Assembly: GCA_019118745.1 (NCBI GenBank)
Contig: DWYJ01000041.1
Span: 1-64,000, forward strand
DNA from: Candidatus Desulfovibrio gallistercoris
GTDB taxonomy: Bacteria; Desulfobacterota; Desulfovibrionia; Desulfovibrionales; Desulfovibrionaceae
Length of the DNA stretch: 64,000 nucleotides
Direction: 5' to 3'
The notes beneath the pieces were generated by a model that saw only the letters and a program-made list of their open reading frames with translations, searched no databases and had not been told where the DNA came from. Position 1 is the stretch's first letter, and each line of letters opens with the position of its first letter. Below are positions 51,131 through 61,471 of this stretch, piece after piece. The translations under genes were made by a program, and so were the position numbers.

Positions 51131-52435
51131 TCAGAAGGTGTAGCCCACAGTGACGGAATAGATGTTGGCTACGGTATCCCGGCTGTTGCCGCCCTTGATG
51201 TTGGACACGGCGCTGCGGATACCCCCGGCATCGGTCGTCCCGTAGTCCATGTCGTATACCCACAGATGGGCATAGGCGAGGTCGAGCGTCCAGTTCTCCC
51301 AGGTGAAGCCCGCCCCCAGGCCCACGCCGGTACGGCCGTAGCTGGGGATCATGAAGTCCGCGTGCGATTCGTTGGTGACCGGCGTCTCGTGCCAGATGCC
51401 CGCCCGCAGGGCGAGCCAGTCCAGCGGCTCGTATTCCACGCTGGCATTGAAGTTCCAGCCGTCGCGCCAGCCCTTCTGGTTGAGGGACTGATAGTCCGAG
51501 TCGAAGTAGATGTTCAGGGAGTCGTAGGAAGACCAGCGGGTGAAGACCGTGCCCACTTCAAAGCTCAGATTGTCCAGCGGCTTGTAGGCCAGACCCACGG
51601 CAAAGGAGTCCGGCAGATGGACCGTGCTGTGCGCGCCGGTATCCACCGTGTGGGGCACCTCGCCCTTTTCCGCCAGCAAGTTGCTCTGATGGCGGGAAAA
51701 GTCCACCTCGCCGTTGATGTTGAGCGTGACCGGGCTCTTGTAGGAAAAGCCCAGCGACAGTTCATCGGTCATGCGGAAGTGTGCGCCCAGATGCAGGCCC
51801 GCGCCCCAGCCGCTGCCGTTGAGGGTCAGCTTGCTGTCAGGGCCTTTGGCCGGGAAGAAGCCGACGAACTGCATGCTGGGGATCTGCTGCGTCATGGCGA
51901 AATTGGCGTACATGACCTCGACCCCGGCGGACAGCGAGAGGACGTCGTTGACCTTCATGGCCACGGTGGGCACAAGGGAGAAGGTCTGGAAATTCACGCT
52001 GGTGAGGTTGTAGCGGCCGATCCAGTCGTCCGAGAACTCGTTGCCGAGACCGAAGCGGGAAAACATGCCGAGCCCCAGCCAGAAGCGATCGTTGAGCTGA
52101 TGGGTGATGTAGGCGTGCGGGGCGGGCCAGACGTTGGGCTTGGTGGTGGTCGTCCTGCTGCTGCCGTCGGCCATTTCCGCGCTGATGGTGCCCATGGGGG
52201 CAATGGCGGCAAAGCCGCCCATGATCCGCGTGCCGGGCAGCTGGGTGATGCCTGCGGCGTTGTAGGCAAGGGCCGAGGGGTCGTCGGCGCGGCCCACCAT
52301 GCCGCCGGCCAGCGACAGACCGCGTGAACTCCACTCAGTAAGAGCAAAGCCCTCCGCCCGGGCAAGGCCGGCCTGACAGGCCCAGAACAGACAGCACAAC
52401 AGCGGCAGATAGCGTTTTTTCACCACACCCTCCAC
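51131..52435 (-). CDS. FadL/OmpP1 family outer-membrane channel
   Basis: This 434-aa protein has a signal peptide (LPLLCCLFWACQAGLARA), then EGFALTEWSSRGLSLAGGMV, DDPSALAYNAAGITQLPGTR and a C-terminal aromatic end (VTVGYTF) for beta-barrel assembly. FadL-type channels let hydrophobic compounds such as long-chain fatty acids through the outer membrane. The N-terminal hatch NPA motif appears as a variant (YNAAG). The start is GTG at 52435 behind GGAGGG; a GTG four codons later is possible. A good promoter lies at 52497-52526. Confidence 0.9.
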   Translation of the reverse strand: MEGVVKKRYLPLLCCLFWACQAGLARAEGFALTEWSSRGLSLAGGMVGRADDPSALAYNAAGITQLPGTRIMGGFAAIAPMGTISAEMADGSSRTTTTKPNVWPAPHAYITHQLNDRFWLGLGMFSRFGLGNEFSDDWIGRYNLTSVNFQTFSLVPTVAMKVNDVLSLSAGVEVMYANFAMTQQIPSMQFVGFFPAKGPDSKLTLNGSGWGAGLHLGAHFRMTDELSLGFSYKSPVTLNINGEVDFSRHQSNLLAEKGEVPHTVDTGAHSTVHLPDSFAVGLAYKPLDNLSFEVGTVFTRWSSYDSLNIYFDSDYQSLNQKGWRDGWNFNASVEYEPLDWLALRAGIWHETPVTNESHADFMIPSYGRTGVGLGAGFTWENWTLDLAYAHLWVYDMDYGTTDAGGIRSAVSNIKGGNSRDTVANIYSVTVGYTF

Positions 52436-52496
52436 GGATTTTCCCTCCGAGGTCTCCGCACGTGCGGAAAACCTTCCTGAAAAATAAAATTTTGTA

Positions 52497-52526
52497 AAAA
52501 TATTCTTGCATTGCAGGGCAAGTCAA
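52497..52526 (-). promoter_or_regulatory. Promoter of the FadL-type gene
   Basis: On the minus strand TTGACT (52526-52521) and TATTTT (52502-52497) are spaced by 18 bp inside a short AT-rich stretch, 61 bp before the start. Confidence 0.5.
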
Positions 52527-52583
52527 GTTTTTTGTCGTCAGGATCAGACGGAAGAGAACGGCCCGCTGCCAGGGCGGCGGGCC

Positions 52584-52627
52584 AGAGCGCTTTGCCTTTG
52601 AAAAAGGCAATATGTGAGGCGGCGTCA
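52584..52627 (+). repeat. Half-copy of the MITE-like element, copy H
   Basis: GCGCTTTGCCTTTGAAAAAGGC with inner stem TTGCCTTT/AAGGCAA, then GTGAGGCGGCGTCA. It ends at the stop codon of the LarE-type gene, which is read from the other strand. Only the left hairpin of the element is present. Confidence 0.65.
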
Positions 52628-53464
52628 GTCGAAAAAGCCGCTGATGCGTGCCGCTTGCCGGAGCTCGCAGGGCCAGAAGCCCGTGGCGTGCAGGATATGC
52701 CGCACCTGTGCGGCGGCCGTGTCCAGCGGGCGTTCGTGTTGCAGCACCGGCTCCGGGCATAGGCGCAGGCGAAAGTCTCCCAGCGCCGGGCGGCCGTCCG
52801 TATCCGTCAGGGCCGCCAGGGCCGCTTCGGCTGCAGCAAGACGGCGCAGGACCGTCTCTTCCGGGCGGCAGCCGTAGGCAAAGCGGGTCAGCAGGCAGGG
52901 GCGGGCCGTCTGGTCCGGGTCCTCAAGGCCCCAGCAGGCTCCCAGACGGCGCAGCTCCGCCTTGGTGACGCCGGCCTCGGCCAGCGGCGAAGCCACCCCG
53001 GCTTCCCGCAGGGCCCGCAGGCCGGGCCGGTGGGCGTGCAGGTCGTCGGCATTGCTGCCGTCGCAGAGCAGAGCTTCCGTGAGGCCGCGGGCCTCGAGTC
53101 GTTCCCGCAGGGCGGCCAGCAGGGCCTTTTTGCAGGCATAGCAGCGCTCCCGGCTGCCGCTGACGACCTCCGGCAGCGCAAGCGGCGAAAAGGGCACCAC
53201 TTCCAGCTCCAGGCCGCGCGCCGCCGCCCAGTGGAGCGCGGCGCGGCTTTCCGCTTCGGGCACATGGGGCCCGCCGGCGTGCAGGGCGAGGAAGGGGATG
53301 CCTTCCCGTTGCAGGGCCAGGCAGAGGAAGCGGCTGTCCACGCCGCCGGAGAGCGCCACGGCCAGCGCCGGAGCCGTTCGGGCGCAGGCCGTCAGACGCT
53401 CGTGCAGCCGTTGTGCGGCGGCGGCCGGCGGGGCGGGCAGGGCCGGCCCGTGCCCGGCTACCAT
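52625..53464 (-). CDS. larE: LarE-type PP-loop sulfur transferase-like protein
   Basis: This 279-aa protein has the PP-loop [18 protein letters not shown] (about 33-50), the [11 protein letters not shown]ys pair, [16 protein letters not shown], and [11 protein letters not shown] with a Cys in the place of the sacrificial/cluster Cys of LarE. LarE adds sulfur to a nicotinate-derived cofactor of lactate racemase-type enzymes. No larA, larB or larC is nearby, so another sulfur-transfer job is possible. The ATG at 53464 overlaps the hisF stop by 7 bp (ATGGTAG), so it is translated with hisF. Confidence 0.78.
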   Translation of the reverse strand: MVAGHGPALPAPPAAAAQRLHERLTACARTAPALAVALSGGVDSRFLCLALQREGIPFLALHAGGPHVPEAESRAALHWAAARGLELEVVPFSPLALPEVVSGSRERCYACKKALLAALRERLEARGLTEALLCDGSNADDLHAHRPGLRALREAGVASPLAEAGVTKAELRRLGACWGLEDPDQTARPCLLTRFAYGCRPEETVLRRLAAAEAALAALTDTDGRPALGDFRLRLCPEPVLQHERPLDTAAAQVRHILHATGFWPCELRQAARISGFFD

Positions 53465-54237
53465 GTGAGGCGGACCTTGGCCCCGCGCCGGGCCATCTCT
53501 TCCTTGCACTGACGGATGGTGTACTGGCCGTAATGCACGATGGAGGCGATGAGCGCCGCCGACGCGCCGCCCGTGCTCACGGCCTCGTACATGTGTTCGG
53601 GGCTGCCCGCGCCGCCGGAGGCGATGACCGGTATGCTCACGGCATCGGCGATGGCGCGGGTGAGCGTGAGTTCGTAACCGTCGCGGGTGCCGTCGGCGTC
53701 GATGGAGTTGACGCAGAGTTCGCCCGCGCCCAGCTCCTGACAGCGCCGCGCCCAGGCGATGGCGTCCAGCCCCATGCGCTTGCGGCCGCCGTGGATGACG
53801 ATCTCATAGCCGGACGGGATGTCCGGGCTCACGGGCACGCGCAGCACGTCCATGCCCACCACGATGGCCTGCACGCCGAAGGCGGCTGCGCCGTCGCTGA
53901 TGAGCTGCGGATCCTTGACCGCCGCGGAGTTGATGGACACCTTTTCCGCCCCGGCCACCAGCACGGCCCGCATGTCCGCCACGCTGGAGATGCCGCCGCC
54001 CACGCAGAAGGGGATGAAGATCTGTTCGGCCACCCGTTCCACCACGTCCAGGAAGATGCCGCGCTCTTCGGCAGAAGCCGTGATGTCGTAAAAGACGATC
54101 TCGTCCGCGCCTTCTTCGTAATAGCGGCGGGCGCTCTCCACCGGATCGCCGATGTCCTCGTTGCCCGCAAAGCGGATGCCCTTGGTCAGGCGTCCGGCCC
54201 GCACGTCCAGACAGGGGATGACACGTTTACTGAGCAT
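53458..54237 (-). CDS. hisF: Imidazole glycerol phosphate synthase, cyclase subunit
   Basis: This 259-aa (beta-alpha)8-barrel enzyme has catalytic Asp residues in IPCLDV (D11) and in [10 protein letters not shown] (barrel strand 5), plus phosphate-binding Gly motifs FCVGGGISS and VIASGGAGS. With HisH it converts PRFAR and ammonia to IGP and AICAR in histidine synthesis. The sequence closely fits the Desulfovibrio-type HisF ([28 protein letters not shown]). It overlaps hisH by 11 bp. Confidence 0.96.
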   Translation of the reverse strand: MLSKRVIPCLDVRAGRLTKGIRFAGNEDIGDPVESARRYYEEGADEIVFYDITASAEERGIFLDVVERVAEQIFIPFCVGGGISSVADMRAVLVAGAEKVSINSAAVKDPQLISDGAAAFGVQAIVVGMDVLRVPVSPDIPSGYEIVIHGGRKRMGLDAIAWARRCQELGAGELCVNSIDADGTRDGYELTLTRAIADAVSIPVIASGGAGSPEHMYEAVSTGGASAALIASIVHYGQYTIRQCKEEMARRGAKVRLTW

Positions 54238-54868
54238 GGCGCACCTCGCGGCAGTAATCGAAGAAGTTGCGAAGGATCTGGAGGCCGGGACGGCCGCTCT
54301 TCTCCAGATGGAACTGCACGGCCCAGAGGCCGTCACGGCCATAGACGGAGCAGAACTCCCGCCCGTAGCGGGTGGTGGCCATGACCAGTTCCGGGGCGGG
54401 CTCCACGTAGTAGCTGTGCACGAAGTAGAATTCCGCATCCGGGGACAGATGGGCCAGCAGACGGCCGGGCCGGTGCAGGGTCAGGCTGTTCCAGCCCATG
54501 TGCGGCACCGGGGCGGGGCTGCCGTCCTCCTGCCGCAGGTCCCCGGCAAAGCGCAGGCAGCGGCCGGGCACGACGCCCAGCGTCCGCACGTCGTTCTCCT
54601 CGCTGGATTCCAGCAGGATCTGGCAGCCCAGACAGATGCCGAGCAGGGGCTGCCCCGCATCGATGGCCTGCCGCAGCACGCGGTCGAGCCCGGCCTCGCG
54701 CAAATGGTTCATGGCCTGTCCGGCCGCGCCCACGCCGGGGAAGATGATGCCCTGCGCGCCGAGGAGCACGTCCGGGTCCGCCGTGACGGTGCAGGGGATG
54801 CCGAGATGTTCCAGCGCGCGCCGGACGCTGGTCTGATTGCCTGCCTTGTATTCCAGAATTGCCAGCAT
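54227..54868 (-). CDS. hisH: Imidazole glycerol phosphate synthase, glutamine amidotransferase subunit
   Basis: This 213-aa class I glutaminase releases ammonia that passes through the HisF barrel. The nucleophile elbow is [14 protein letters not shown] (Cys about 82). The His/Glu pair is in [12 protein letters not shown]; Leu stands where many homologues have Pro, and the catalytic residues are kept. [14 protein letters not shown] fits the oxyanion region. The ATG at 54868 follows AAGGATCGACGAC. It is first in the operon hisH-hisF-larE. Confidence 0.95.
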   Translation of the reverse strand: MLAILEYKAGNQTSVRRALEHLGIPCTVTADPDVLLGAQGIIFPGVGAAGQAMNHLREAGLDRVLRQAIDAGQPLLGICLGCQILLESSEENDVRTLGVVPGRCLRFAGDLRQEDGSPAPVPHMGWNSLTLHRPGRLLAHLSPDAEFYFVHSYYVEPAPELVMATTRYGREFCSVYGRDGLWAVQFHLEKSGRPGLQILRNFFDYCREVRHAQ

Positions 54869-54997
54869 GTCGTCGATCCTTGCCGGGGTTGTCCGGGCCT
54901 GCCCGCCGGGGCCTGCGCCGGAAAAATGTGCCAATGCCGTCCCCGCCGGGGCGCGGCGTGCGTCCCCGCCCGTTTCGCCGGGCGGCGGGACGGCGGC

Positions 54998-55026
54998 AGT
55001 ATAGCCGCAAGCCCGGCGTCCGGCAA
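54998..55026 (-). promoter_or_regulatory. Sigma-70-type promoter of hisH-hisF-larE
   Basis: On the minus strand TTGCCG (55026-55021) and TATACT (55003-54998) are exactly 17 bp apart. It lies about 130 bp before hisH and 27 bp after the TamB stop, so the his genes need not depend on the tam transcript. Confidence 0.6.
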
Positions 55027-55052
55027 CGTGTCCCCGGCCCGCGCCGCCGGGC

Positions 55053-58000
55053 TCAATAATTGATCTTCCAGCGCACGCCCGCCGAGGTGTTGTTCTGTTC
55101 GGTGCGCACCTGCGCCTTGCTGTGGGGCGTCATCTGGAGTTCGATGATCACGGCGGTGCTGTCCGGCTTCATGCCCTGCGCCACGCCGAGATAGAGCTTT
55201 TCGCCGATGAACTTCCCCGCTTCCAGGGTGCTTTCCTCGCTGCTGTTGCCGTCCTCGTCGGAGGTCGTGCGGGAGCCGACGCGCAGCACGTCCACGCCGA
55301 GGGTCTTGCGGGCCACGTCCAGCACGTTGAAGCCGCCGCCGCCGAAACCGGCCAGTTCGGCCACCGCCGCGGCCAGCCGCAGGTTCTCGAAGCGGCCGAG
55401 ATCGCTGGAGGCGCGCCCGAACATGATGCGCGAGATGATCTCTTCCTGCGGCATGGTGGGCGTGCTGGTGAGCTGGAATTTCGGGTTCTGCGCCGTGCCG
55501 CCCACCCGAACGTCCGCCACGATGTCCGCGGCCTCGTGCCGCAGCACCACGTCAAGCAGGGGATTGGACGGCGGGCCGCCCGCAAAGCGCACGATGCCCC
55601 GGTACAGATTGAACTTGGCATTGAGGAAGTTGAAGGTGCCTTCCACGGCTTCCACGCTCCCCGTCACGCGGGGATCGGTCAGCGGGCCGCCGGCATGGAT
55701 GTCCACCTTCCAAAGGCTGTCGAGGCCGCGTCCCTGCACCGTGAAGCGGCCGGTGGTGCGCACGCGCGCATCAAGCCTGCCCACGGCGGGACGGGCCTTG
55801 GGCGCGGGTTTGGCGGCGTTGCTGGTCTCGCTGATGGGCAGGGTGGTGATGCTGCTGGTGGTCGTGATGCGGTCGATACGCACCTCGCCGGAATCCACGC
55901 TGATGTCCGCCTGGACCTGCGGGGCCGTCAGCGGCCCCCGGACGGAGGCCGTGCCGGAAAGGGCTATGGTCACGTCCCGCCGCCGCAGGGGGTGGAGGCT
56001 GTCCAGCCGTCCCGACAGGTTGAGCGACCGCCCCGCCGGCGAAAGTTCCCCGTTGAAGGTGGCGCGGCCCTTGCGGCCGTCGCTGAGGGAGGCGTCCAGC
56101 CGCACGCGGCCCAGTCCGGCCAGTCCGTCCAGACGGCTGCGGGCCAGCTCCGCCCGTACCTGGATATCCTGCAGCAGCACGCCCAGGGCCACATCCTCGA
56201 AGCGGCCTTTCTCCAGACCGACAGCCGCGGACAGCGCCGGGGCCTCCAGCGTGCCGGAAAGATCGGCCCGCAGGTCCAGACGGCCGGACAGGCGGCGGTC
56301 CGCCATAGGCACGAGGTTCCAGAGCGGGGCCACCGCGCCCTGCCAGCGCAGTTCGCCCTTGAGGGCGGCCCGCGGCGAAAGTCCCGGCAGTCCGCCGGAA
56401 AACGTCAGGGGGAGGGTGAAGCGCCCGGAGACGGTCTCCGCGCCCAGCAGTTTGCGGCTGTTTTCGGGAATGTTGAGGGCCAGCGTCAGTTCGCCGCCCC
56501 CCCGGCCCTGCCGGACGCTGCCGGTGACGCCTCCGTCCAGCGGCGGCAGCGGCGCGCCGGGCAGATGCAGACCGTTCACCTTCAGGGAAAATTTGCCCTG
56601 CGGCTGGGCCGGGCTGCCGTTGACGGCAGCCTCCAGCGCCACCTGCCCCTGCGGCAGAGCGGGGACGACCACCTGCCACGGGGCGAGCTCCGTGGCCAGC
56701 AGCCGCAGCCGTGCCGTCAGCGCATCCGGCGCAAGGCGGCCGGAAAGCTGCAACTGGCCTGAGGGCGTCAGGCGGATGTGCAGGGGCTCGCAGTCCAGAC
56801 TGCGGGCCGTGTAGCGCAGGTGGGCCGCCTTTTCCAGCCGCAGGCCCACCTTGTGTGCGGGCAGTTCGGCCTTCAGGCGGCTGAAGGCAAGGCTGCCGGG
56901 CTGCCATTCCAGGCGGACGTCGGCCTGCACGTCTCCGGTGGAAGATGCTTCCAGCCGCAGCGGTCCGGCCAGCGGACCGCCGGCCTGCACGTGCGGCCGC
57001 ACAAGGCGCAAAGAGGCCGCTTCCAGCCGTTCGGCCCGCACATCGGCCGCCAGAACGGGGACAGCCTCCGGCGCGGGCGCTCCTCCGGCGGCGTCCGCCT
57101 GACGCGGCGCGAGGTCCAGCCGTACGGCCAGGGCCTGCCAGAGCAGCAGCGTTTCCCGCTCCTGACGGAGCTGGCCGCGCGGCGCCGTCAGTGCCAGATG
57201 CCAGTCCGTCACGCCCCAGAGCCGTGCGCGTTCGCTGTCGCTTTCGCGCCCGCTGGCGCGCACCGCAAGCGTGAGGGGCTGTCCGTCGGCCTGGAGGCCG
57301 GGCAGCAGCAGCGCGCCCAGGCGATCGAAGCTCTTCCAGTCCGTGACGGCCAGTTCCAGCCGGCCCCGCATGGGCGGCAGCTGCCGCAGGACGGCGGAGA
57401 TCCGGCGGCTGACGATGTCGTCCGCCATGTGTTGCGCCTCACTGGCCGCAGGCGCGGGCTGTCCGTCGACCGCTTCTTGCGGCGGGACGTCCGGCGCTGC
57501 GGCGGCCGGGGCCTGTCCGTCCGTGAGCAGGAGATCCGTCCCCCAGTGGCCGCGCAGGCGTACGCCCGCGCCGTCCAGCGAGATGTCCTCCAGCGAGAGA
57601 CGCCAGAAGGACTGTTGGTCGTGGCGGCGCAGTCCGGCGGCCAGCAGGATGTCCGCCCGCAGGGGGATGTCGCCCAGCCGGGTCGAAGTATGCAGGGCCA
57701 GCCGCAGCGTGCCGCCGTCCAGCGTCGCGCGCCAGCGCAGCGGCAGGGAATCCAGCCGCAGGAGGGGAGCCGTCAGGCGGAGGGGCTTGGCCGGGGCCGT
57801 CCGGGCGGCTTTTGCCGGTGTGACGGCAGGCTGTTGCGGTGCGGCGGGGCCATGAGCCGCCGGAGCAGAGGCGGCAGGCGCGGCAGGGTCCGACAGGGCG
57901 GCGGGCAGCAGCTCCGTGCCGTCCACGGCCAGGGAAAGTTGCGGTGCGCCCAGCGGGCCGTTCAGGCGGAGTTCAGCCGATGCCGGGCCGGACAACAGGG

Positions 58001-59168
58001 CGGCCCAGGCTTCCGGCTGCGGCTCCGGCGTGACGTCGAGCCGCAGGGCAAGCTCCAGCGGCGCGTCCCAGAGCGGCTCCGGCGCGGCGGCCAACTGCAG
58101 GGAAAGGCGTCCGGCAACCTGGGCGATGCCTGCGGTGGCGTCGATCTCCGGCAGGGCGAGCGTCCACTGTCCGTCCGTCTGCCGCTGTGCCTGCAGGCGC
58201 AGGCGAGCCTGGGCCCGGCCCGTGCCGAACAGGGGGAGCAGGGCGTCCGGGAGCCTTCGGGTCCGGGCCGTCATGGGAGAAGGGGACGCCACGGCGGCGG
58301 CATCCGCGGCGGCGGGCGTGGCATGGGCGGCCGCGCCGTCAGAAGGCGCGGCGGCAGCGGGAGGCGTGGCCGCAGCCTGGCCCTCCTGTGCCGTCTCCTC
58401 GCTTGGGGACGCTTCGTCCTGCGGCCAGAACGCGTGTGCCGTCAGCTCGGCCCGTACATCGGCGCGAGAGCCCAGCCCGCCGTCAAGGCGCAGCTCCAGG
58501 GAAACGCGGGGGAAGGGGCCGTCGGCGTCCGGCGTGTCTTGCCTGTCCGGCGGCAGCATGGCCAGCCATTCCGGCGGCAGGGCCAGCTTGTCCACGCGGA
58601 CGAGCGCCTCGACGCGCGGCAGGACGCCGGGAAGATCGCCCAACAGGGCGAACACCTCCTGGATGCTCCGGCCGATGTGATCCGCCAGCTGGCCGGGCGT
58701 GCGTTCCGGCTCCGCTTCCGGCGGACTGTCCGGCAGCTGGGGCAGGCGGTAGAGGCCGCCCCCGTTCAGGGCCAGGGGGTCCAGATGCAGCACGAGGCCA
58801 TCCTGCCAGCCGAGCCGCCAGGACAGGGCCACATCGGGGAGATCCAGCCAGCGACCGGCGGCGTCCTCGCCGCAGACGGCCAACCGGGGATGGAAGGGGA
58901 GCCCTTCCAGTTTGCGCACGGTCAGGCGCAGGCCCGATGTCTCCAGCGCCGTCGTCAGCGTGGCGTTGAGGGTCTCCCGCAGCCAGCTCTGCCCGGAAGC
59001 GGTGCAGAGCCAGCCCAGACCGCCCCCGGCAAGCAGGAGCAGGAGCACAAGGCAGAGCAGCAGCGCGTGCAGCAGACGGCGCAACCGCCGGGCGGGCTTG
59101 CGCGGCGGGGGCGACACGGCGAAAGATGCCGAAGAGGGGGCCGTGGGGCCGGGAGCGTCCTGCCGCAT
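55053..59168 (-). CDS. tamB: TamB/YtfN-family translocation and assembly module protein
   Basis: This 1371-aa protein is anchored by one N-terminal membrane helix (about 33-52, [18 protein letters not shown]). A very long beta-rich AsmA/TamB-type body spans the periplasm. The C-terminal DUF490/TamB domain ends in [26 protein letters not shown] (in shorter blocks) and includes the typical [20 protein letters not shown] segment. TamB bridges inner membrane and outer-membrane Omp85 partners and is linked to barrel-protein insertion and lipid transport. It overlaps the Omp85 gene by 1 bp. Pro/Ala-rich inserts (about 255-300, 430-470) lengthen it. Confidence 0.92.
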   Translation of the reverse strand: MRQDAPGPTAPSSASFAVSPPPRKPARRLRRLLHALLLCLVLLLLLAGGGLGWLCTASGQSWLRETLNATLTTALETSGLRLTVRKLEGLPFHPRLAVCGEDAAGRWLDLPDVALSWRLGWQDGLVLHLDPLALNGGGLYRLPQLPDSPPEAEPERTPGQLADHIGRSIQEVFALLGDLPGVLPRVEALVRVDKLALPPEWLAMLPPDRQDTPDADGPFPRVSLELRLDGGLGSRADVRAELTAHAFWPQDEASPSEETAQEGQAAATPPAAAAPSDGAAAHATPAAADAAAVASPSPMTARTRRLPDALLPLFGTGRAQARLRLQAQRQTDGQWTLALPEIDATAGIAQVAGRLSLQLAAAPEPLWDAPLELALRLDVTPEPQPEAWAALLSGPASAELRLNGPLGAPQLSLAVDGTELLPAALSDPAAPAASAPAAHGPAAPQQPAVTPAKAARTAPAKPLRLTAPLLRLDSLPLRWRATLDGGTLRLALHTSTRLGDIPLRADILLAAGLRRHDQQSFWRLSLEDISLDGAGVRLRGHWGTDLLLTDGQAPAAAAPDVPPQEAVDGQPAPAASEAQHMADDIVSRRISAVLRQLPPMRGRLELAVTDWKSFDRLGALLLPGLQADGQPLTLAVRASGRESDSERARLWGVTDWHLALTAPRGQLRQERETLLLWQALAVRLDLAPRQADAAGGAPAPEAVPVLAADVRAERLEAASLRLVRPHVQAGGPLAGPLRLEASSTGDVQADVRLEWQPGSLAFSRLKAELPAHKVGLRLEKAAHLRYTARSLDCEPLHIRLTPSGQLQLSGRLAPDALTARLRLLATELAPWQVVVPALPQGQVALEAAVNGSPAQPQGKFSLKVNGLHLPGAPLPPLDGGVTGSVRQGRGGGELTLALNIPENSRKLLGAETVSGRFTLPLTFSGGLPGLSPRAALKGELRWQGAVAPLWNLVPMADRRLSGRLDLRADLSGTLEAPALSAAVGLEKGRFEDVALGVLLQDIQVRAELARSRLDGLAGLGRVRLDASLSDGRKGRATFNGELSPAGRSLNLSGRLDSLHPLRRRDVTIALSGTASVRGPLTAPQVQADISVDSGEVRIDRITTTSSITTLPISETSNAAKPAPKARPAVGRLDARVRTTGRFTVQGRGLDSLWKVDIHAGGPLTDPRVTGSVEAVEGTFNFLNAKFNLYRGIVRFAGGPPSNPLLDVVLRHEAADIVADVRVGGTAQNPKFQLTSTPTMPQEEIISRIMFGRASSDLGRFENLRLAAAVAELAGFGGGGFNVLDVARKTLGVDVLRVGSRTTSDEDGNSSEESTLEAGKFIGEKLYLGVAQGMKPDSTAVIIELQMTPHSKAQVRTEQNNTSAGVRWKINY

Positions 59169-61354
59169 CAGAACGACTGCCCTATGCTGATGTAGAATTG
59201 CACCGGCGGATCTCCATCCACGGGATTGAGGGGCGTGGCCACGTCAAGGCGCAGCGGGCCCACAGGCGTATAATAGCGCAGGCCGAGCCCCGCTCCCCAG
59301 TGCATGTCACGCAGGGTGGGGTACTGTTCGCGATAGGCCATGCCGCCGTCCAGGAAGGGCACGAGCCCCATGTCTTCCGTGATCTTGACGCGGGCCTCCA
59401 GATTGACCAGCTGATAGGAGCGGCCCCCCAGCGGATCGCCCTTGCTGTTGCGCGGGCCGAGGGACTGATAGGAGTAGCCGCGCACGCTGCCCGCGCCCCC
59501 GGCGTAATAGCGCATGGATGCGGGCATGGCATGCAGGGGGACGCCCGCCATCATGCCCGCCGCCACTCGCGCCGCCAGCACGAGCCGGTCGTCCGGCTTG
59601 CCGCGCCGGGTATGGAAGGGGGCATAATAACCCATCCATTCGGCCTCGCCGGTCAGGGCGGTGAAGGTGGTGTCGTAATAGCCCGCAACAGGGCTGAAGA
59701 GGATCTTGCCCAGGGTGCCCTCACGCGGGCTGACCTTGTTGTCCCGGCTGTCGCGGCGGACGGTGAAGCGCGGCCCGATGACGCTGTAGAGGCGCATGCC
59801 GTGGCCGTCTTCGGCGATCTGGCCGCCGTCGCCGCCCACGCCCACGCCCACGCGCCAGTAACGGTTGACCCGGCGGTTGAGGTAGGCATAGCCCGCCAGA
59901 CCGCGCCGCTCGTAGGCGTCCGTATCCTCGTGCAGGGCCGAGGCTTCGGCGTCCAGGCTCTGGCCGGAGCGCAGGAAGGCGGGCTTTTCGAAGCGGGCCA
60001 CGAGCCCCTGCTTTTCCGTGGTGACGGGCAGGTTCAGGCGCAGGGTCTCGCCGTTGCCGAGGATGTTGCGGTGTTCCCATTCGGCTTCCACGCCGAAGCC
60101 GGTGTCCGTATCGTAACGGGCTTCGGCCGCCAGCGAGCGGAAGGGTGCGTCCTCCACGCTGAGATCCAGCGGCAGGGCGGCGACCTTGCCGGGGCCGGAC
60201 TGCTGCCGCCACTCGTCCAGGGCCGGTTTGAGGGTGACGCTGTTGAACAGACCGAGGCCCCGCAGGCGGTCGCCGTAATTGCCCACGCGGCGGCTGTTCC
60301 AGCGCTCGTCATCGGGCCGCCAGTAGGCCAGCCGCCGCAGATAGGCTTCGGCCACTTCGCTGGCGCTCACGAGGCGCACCTCGCCCATGAGCGCGGGCGG
60401 GCCGGGATCGATGACGATGTCGGCATTGATGGTCCGCAGTTCCCTGTCGACGGTGTACCGGCTGCTGGCGGTCTTGGCGATGGGGTAGCCCTGACGCCGC
60501 AGGTAGCGTCCCACCCTGTCCACCGCCTCCAGCATCTCTTCGGCGGTGACGGGCTTGCCCGGTTCGAGGCGCAGGTGGCGCGGGAAGCGCGGCGGGGACA
60601 CCGGCTCGCGCGCCTCACGGCCCAGCAGGCCCTGCAGGCCGCTGTACTGGGCGCGGCGGGTGCCGCTGCGGAAAGCTTCCGGCACATAAGGCTCGGGCTC
60701 ATACCGGACGACGGCCCGCCCCAGCACGTAGCGGGGGCCGGGCACGAGGCGCAGCACGACCTGCGCCTTCTTGCCGCTCGTGTCGATGTGGAAGTCCGCC
60801 GTCCCTTCGTAATAGCCCTGCGCGTGCAGGAGCTGTTCGGCGCTTTCCTTGTCCAGGCGGGCCCGTCGTTCCAGGGCCAGCAGGCTGTCAGGCGCTTCCT
60901 TGCGCAGTTGCAGCAGGGTGCTGGCCCCTTCCATCTTGTCCTTGAGCGCATCCGCCGCTTCGGCAAGGGCATCCTTGCGCGGCGCGGGCGCGCCCGTTTC
61001 GTGGGCGGCATCGGGGTCCACCGCCGAGGGCGTGAGCTTGCGGGGGCTCTCCTCCTTCTCCTCTTCCAGCGGACGGGCGTAGGGGTCGACGTCCGCGCGG
61101 GCGGCGGCCACCTCCTTTCTGACGGCGGCGGCTTCCGCTTTCAGGCGCTGCCCGCCGTCGTCCGGGCGGGGGAGAGGCTTTTCCACCACGATGCGTACAT
61201 CATAGGGCACGGGATCGGCCGCCCAGGAGGTCTCCTTGGGGGCGGCTTCTTCCTGCGGCTGTTCCTGCAACATCTGGACGAGGCCGCAGCCCCCCAGCAG
61301 GGGGAAGATGAGCAGCCAGCAAAGGAGGTGGGTAAAAAAGCGGCGGAAAAACAT
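59168..61354 (-). CDS. Omp85-family outer-membrane protein (TamA/BamA-like) with a lipobox
   Basis: This 728-aa protein has POTRA-like domains (about 180-400) and a C-terminal 16-strand-type barrel (bacterial surface antigen domain) with motifs GGAGSVRGY, ARVAAGMMAGVP and an aromatic end (YISIGQSF). The GSVRGY box (about 610) equals the VRGF/Y of Omp85 lid loops. The N-terminus MFFRRFFTHLLCWLLIF followed by PLLGGC looks like a lipoprotein signal (Cys 23), as in TamL of Bacteroidetes and unlike TamA with a normal signal. A long charged linker (about 30-140) precedes the POTRAs. It is coupled to tamB by a 1-bp overlap. Confidence 0.88.
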   Translation of the reverse strand: MFFRRFFTHLLCWLLIFPLLGGCGLVQMLQEQPQEEAAPKETSWAADPVPYDVRIVVEKPLPRPDDGGQRLKAEAAAVRKEVAAARADVDPYARPLEEEKEESPRKLTPSAVDPDAAHETGAPAPRKDALAEAADALKDKMEGASTLLQLRKEAPDSLLALERRARLDKESAEQLLHAQGYYEGTADFHIDTSGKKAQVVLRLVPGPRYVLGRAVVRYEPEPYVPEAFRSGTRRAQYSGLQGLLGREAREPVSPPRFPRHLRLEPGKPVTAEEMLEAVDRVGRYLRRQGYPIAKTASSRYTVDRELRTINADIVIDPGPPALMGEVRLVSASEVAEAYLRRLAYWRPDDERWNSRRVGNYGDRLRGLGLFNSVTLKPALDEWRQQSGPGKVAALPLDLSVEDAPFRSLAAEARYDTDTGFGVEAEWEHRNILGNGETLRLNLPVTTEKQGLVARFEKPAFLRSGQSLDAEASALHEDTDAYERRGLAGYAYLNRRVNRYWRVGVGVGGDGGQIAEDGHGMRLYSVIGPRFTVRRDSRDNKVSPREGTLGKILFSPVAGYYDTTFTALTGEAEWMGYYAPFHTRRGKPDDRLVLAARVAAGMMAGVPLHAMPASMRYYAGGAGSVRGYSYQSLGPRNSKGDPLGGRSYQLVNLEARVKITEDMGLVPFLDGGMAYREQYPTLRDMHWGAGLGLRYYTPVGPLRLDVATPLNPVDGDPPVQFYISIGQSF

Positions 61355-61471
61355 GCGGCATGGTAGCCTGTCCCCTGCCGGGCCGCAAGGGGCCTGACGG
61401 CTTGGAAATCCCGGCGCTCTGCGCTACAAGGGAAAGAACATCATCCCCCTAGCCTCTACAGGAGAGCCGAC

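Noticed and set aside
52625..53464. Calling the PP-loop protein a tRNA-thiolation enzyme (MnmA/TtcA type)
   Set aside because: The SGGVDSRFL loop alone would allow it, but the RCYACK pair, DGSNADD and [11 protein letters not shown] blocks fit LarE better.
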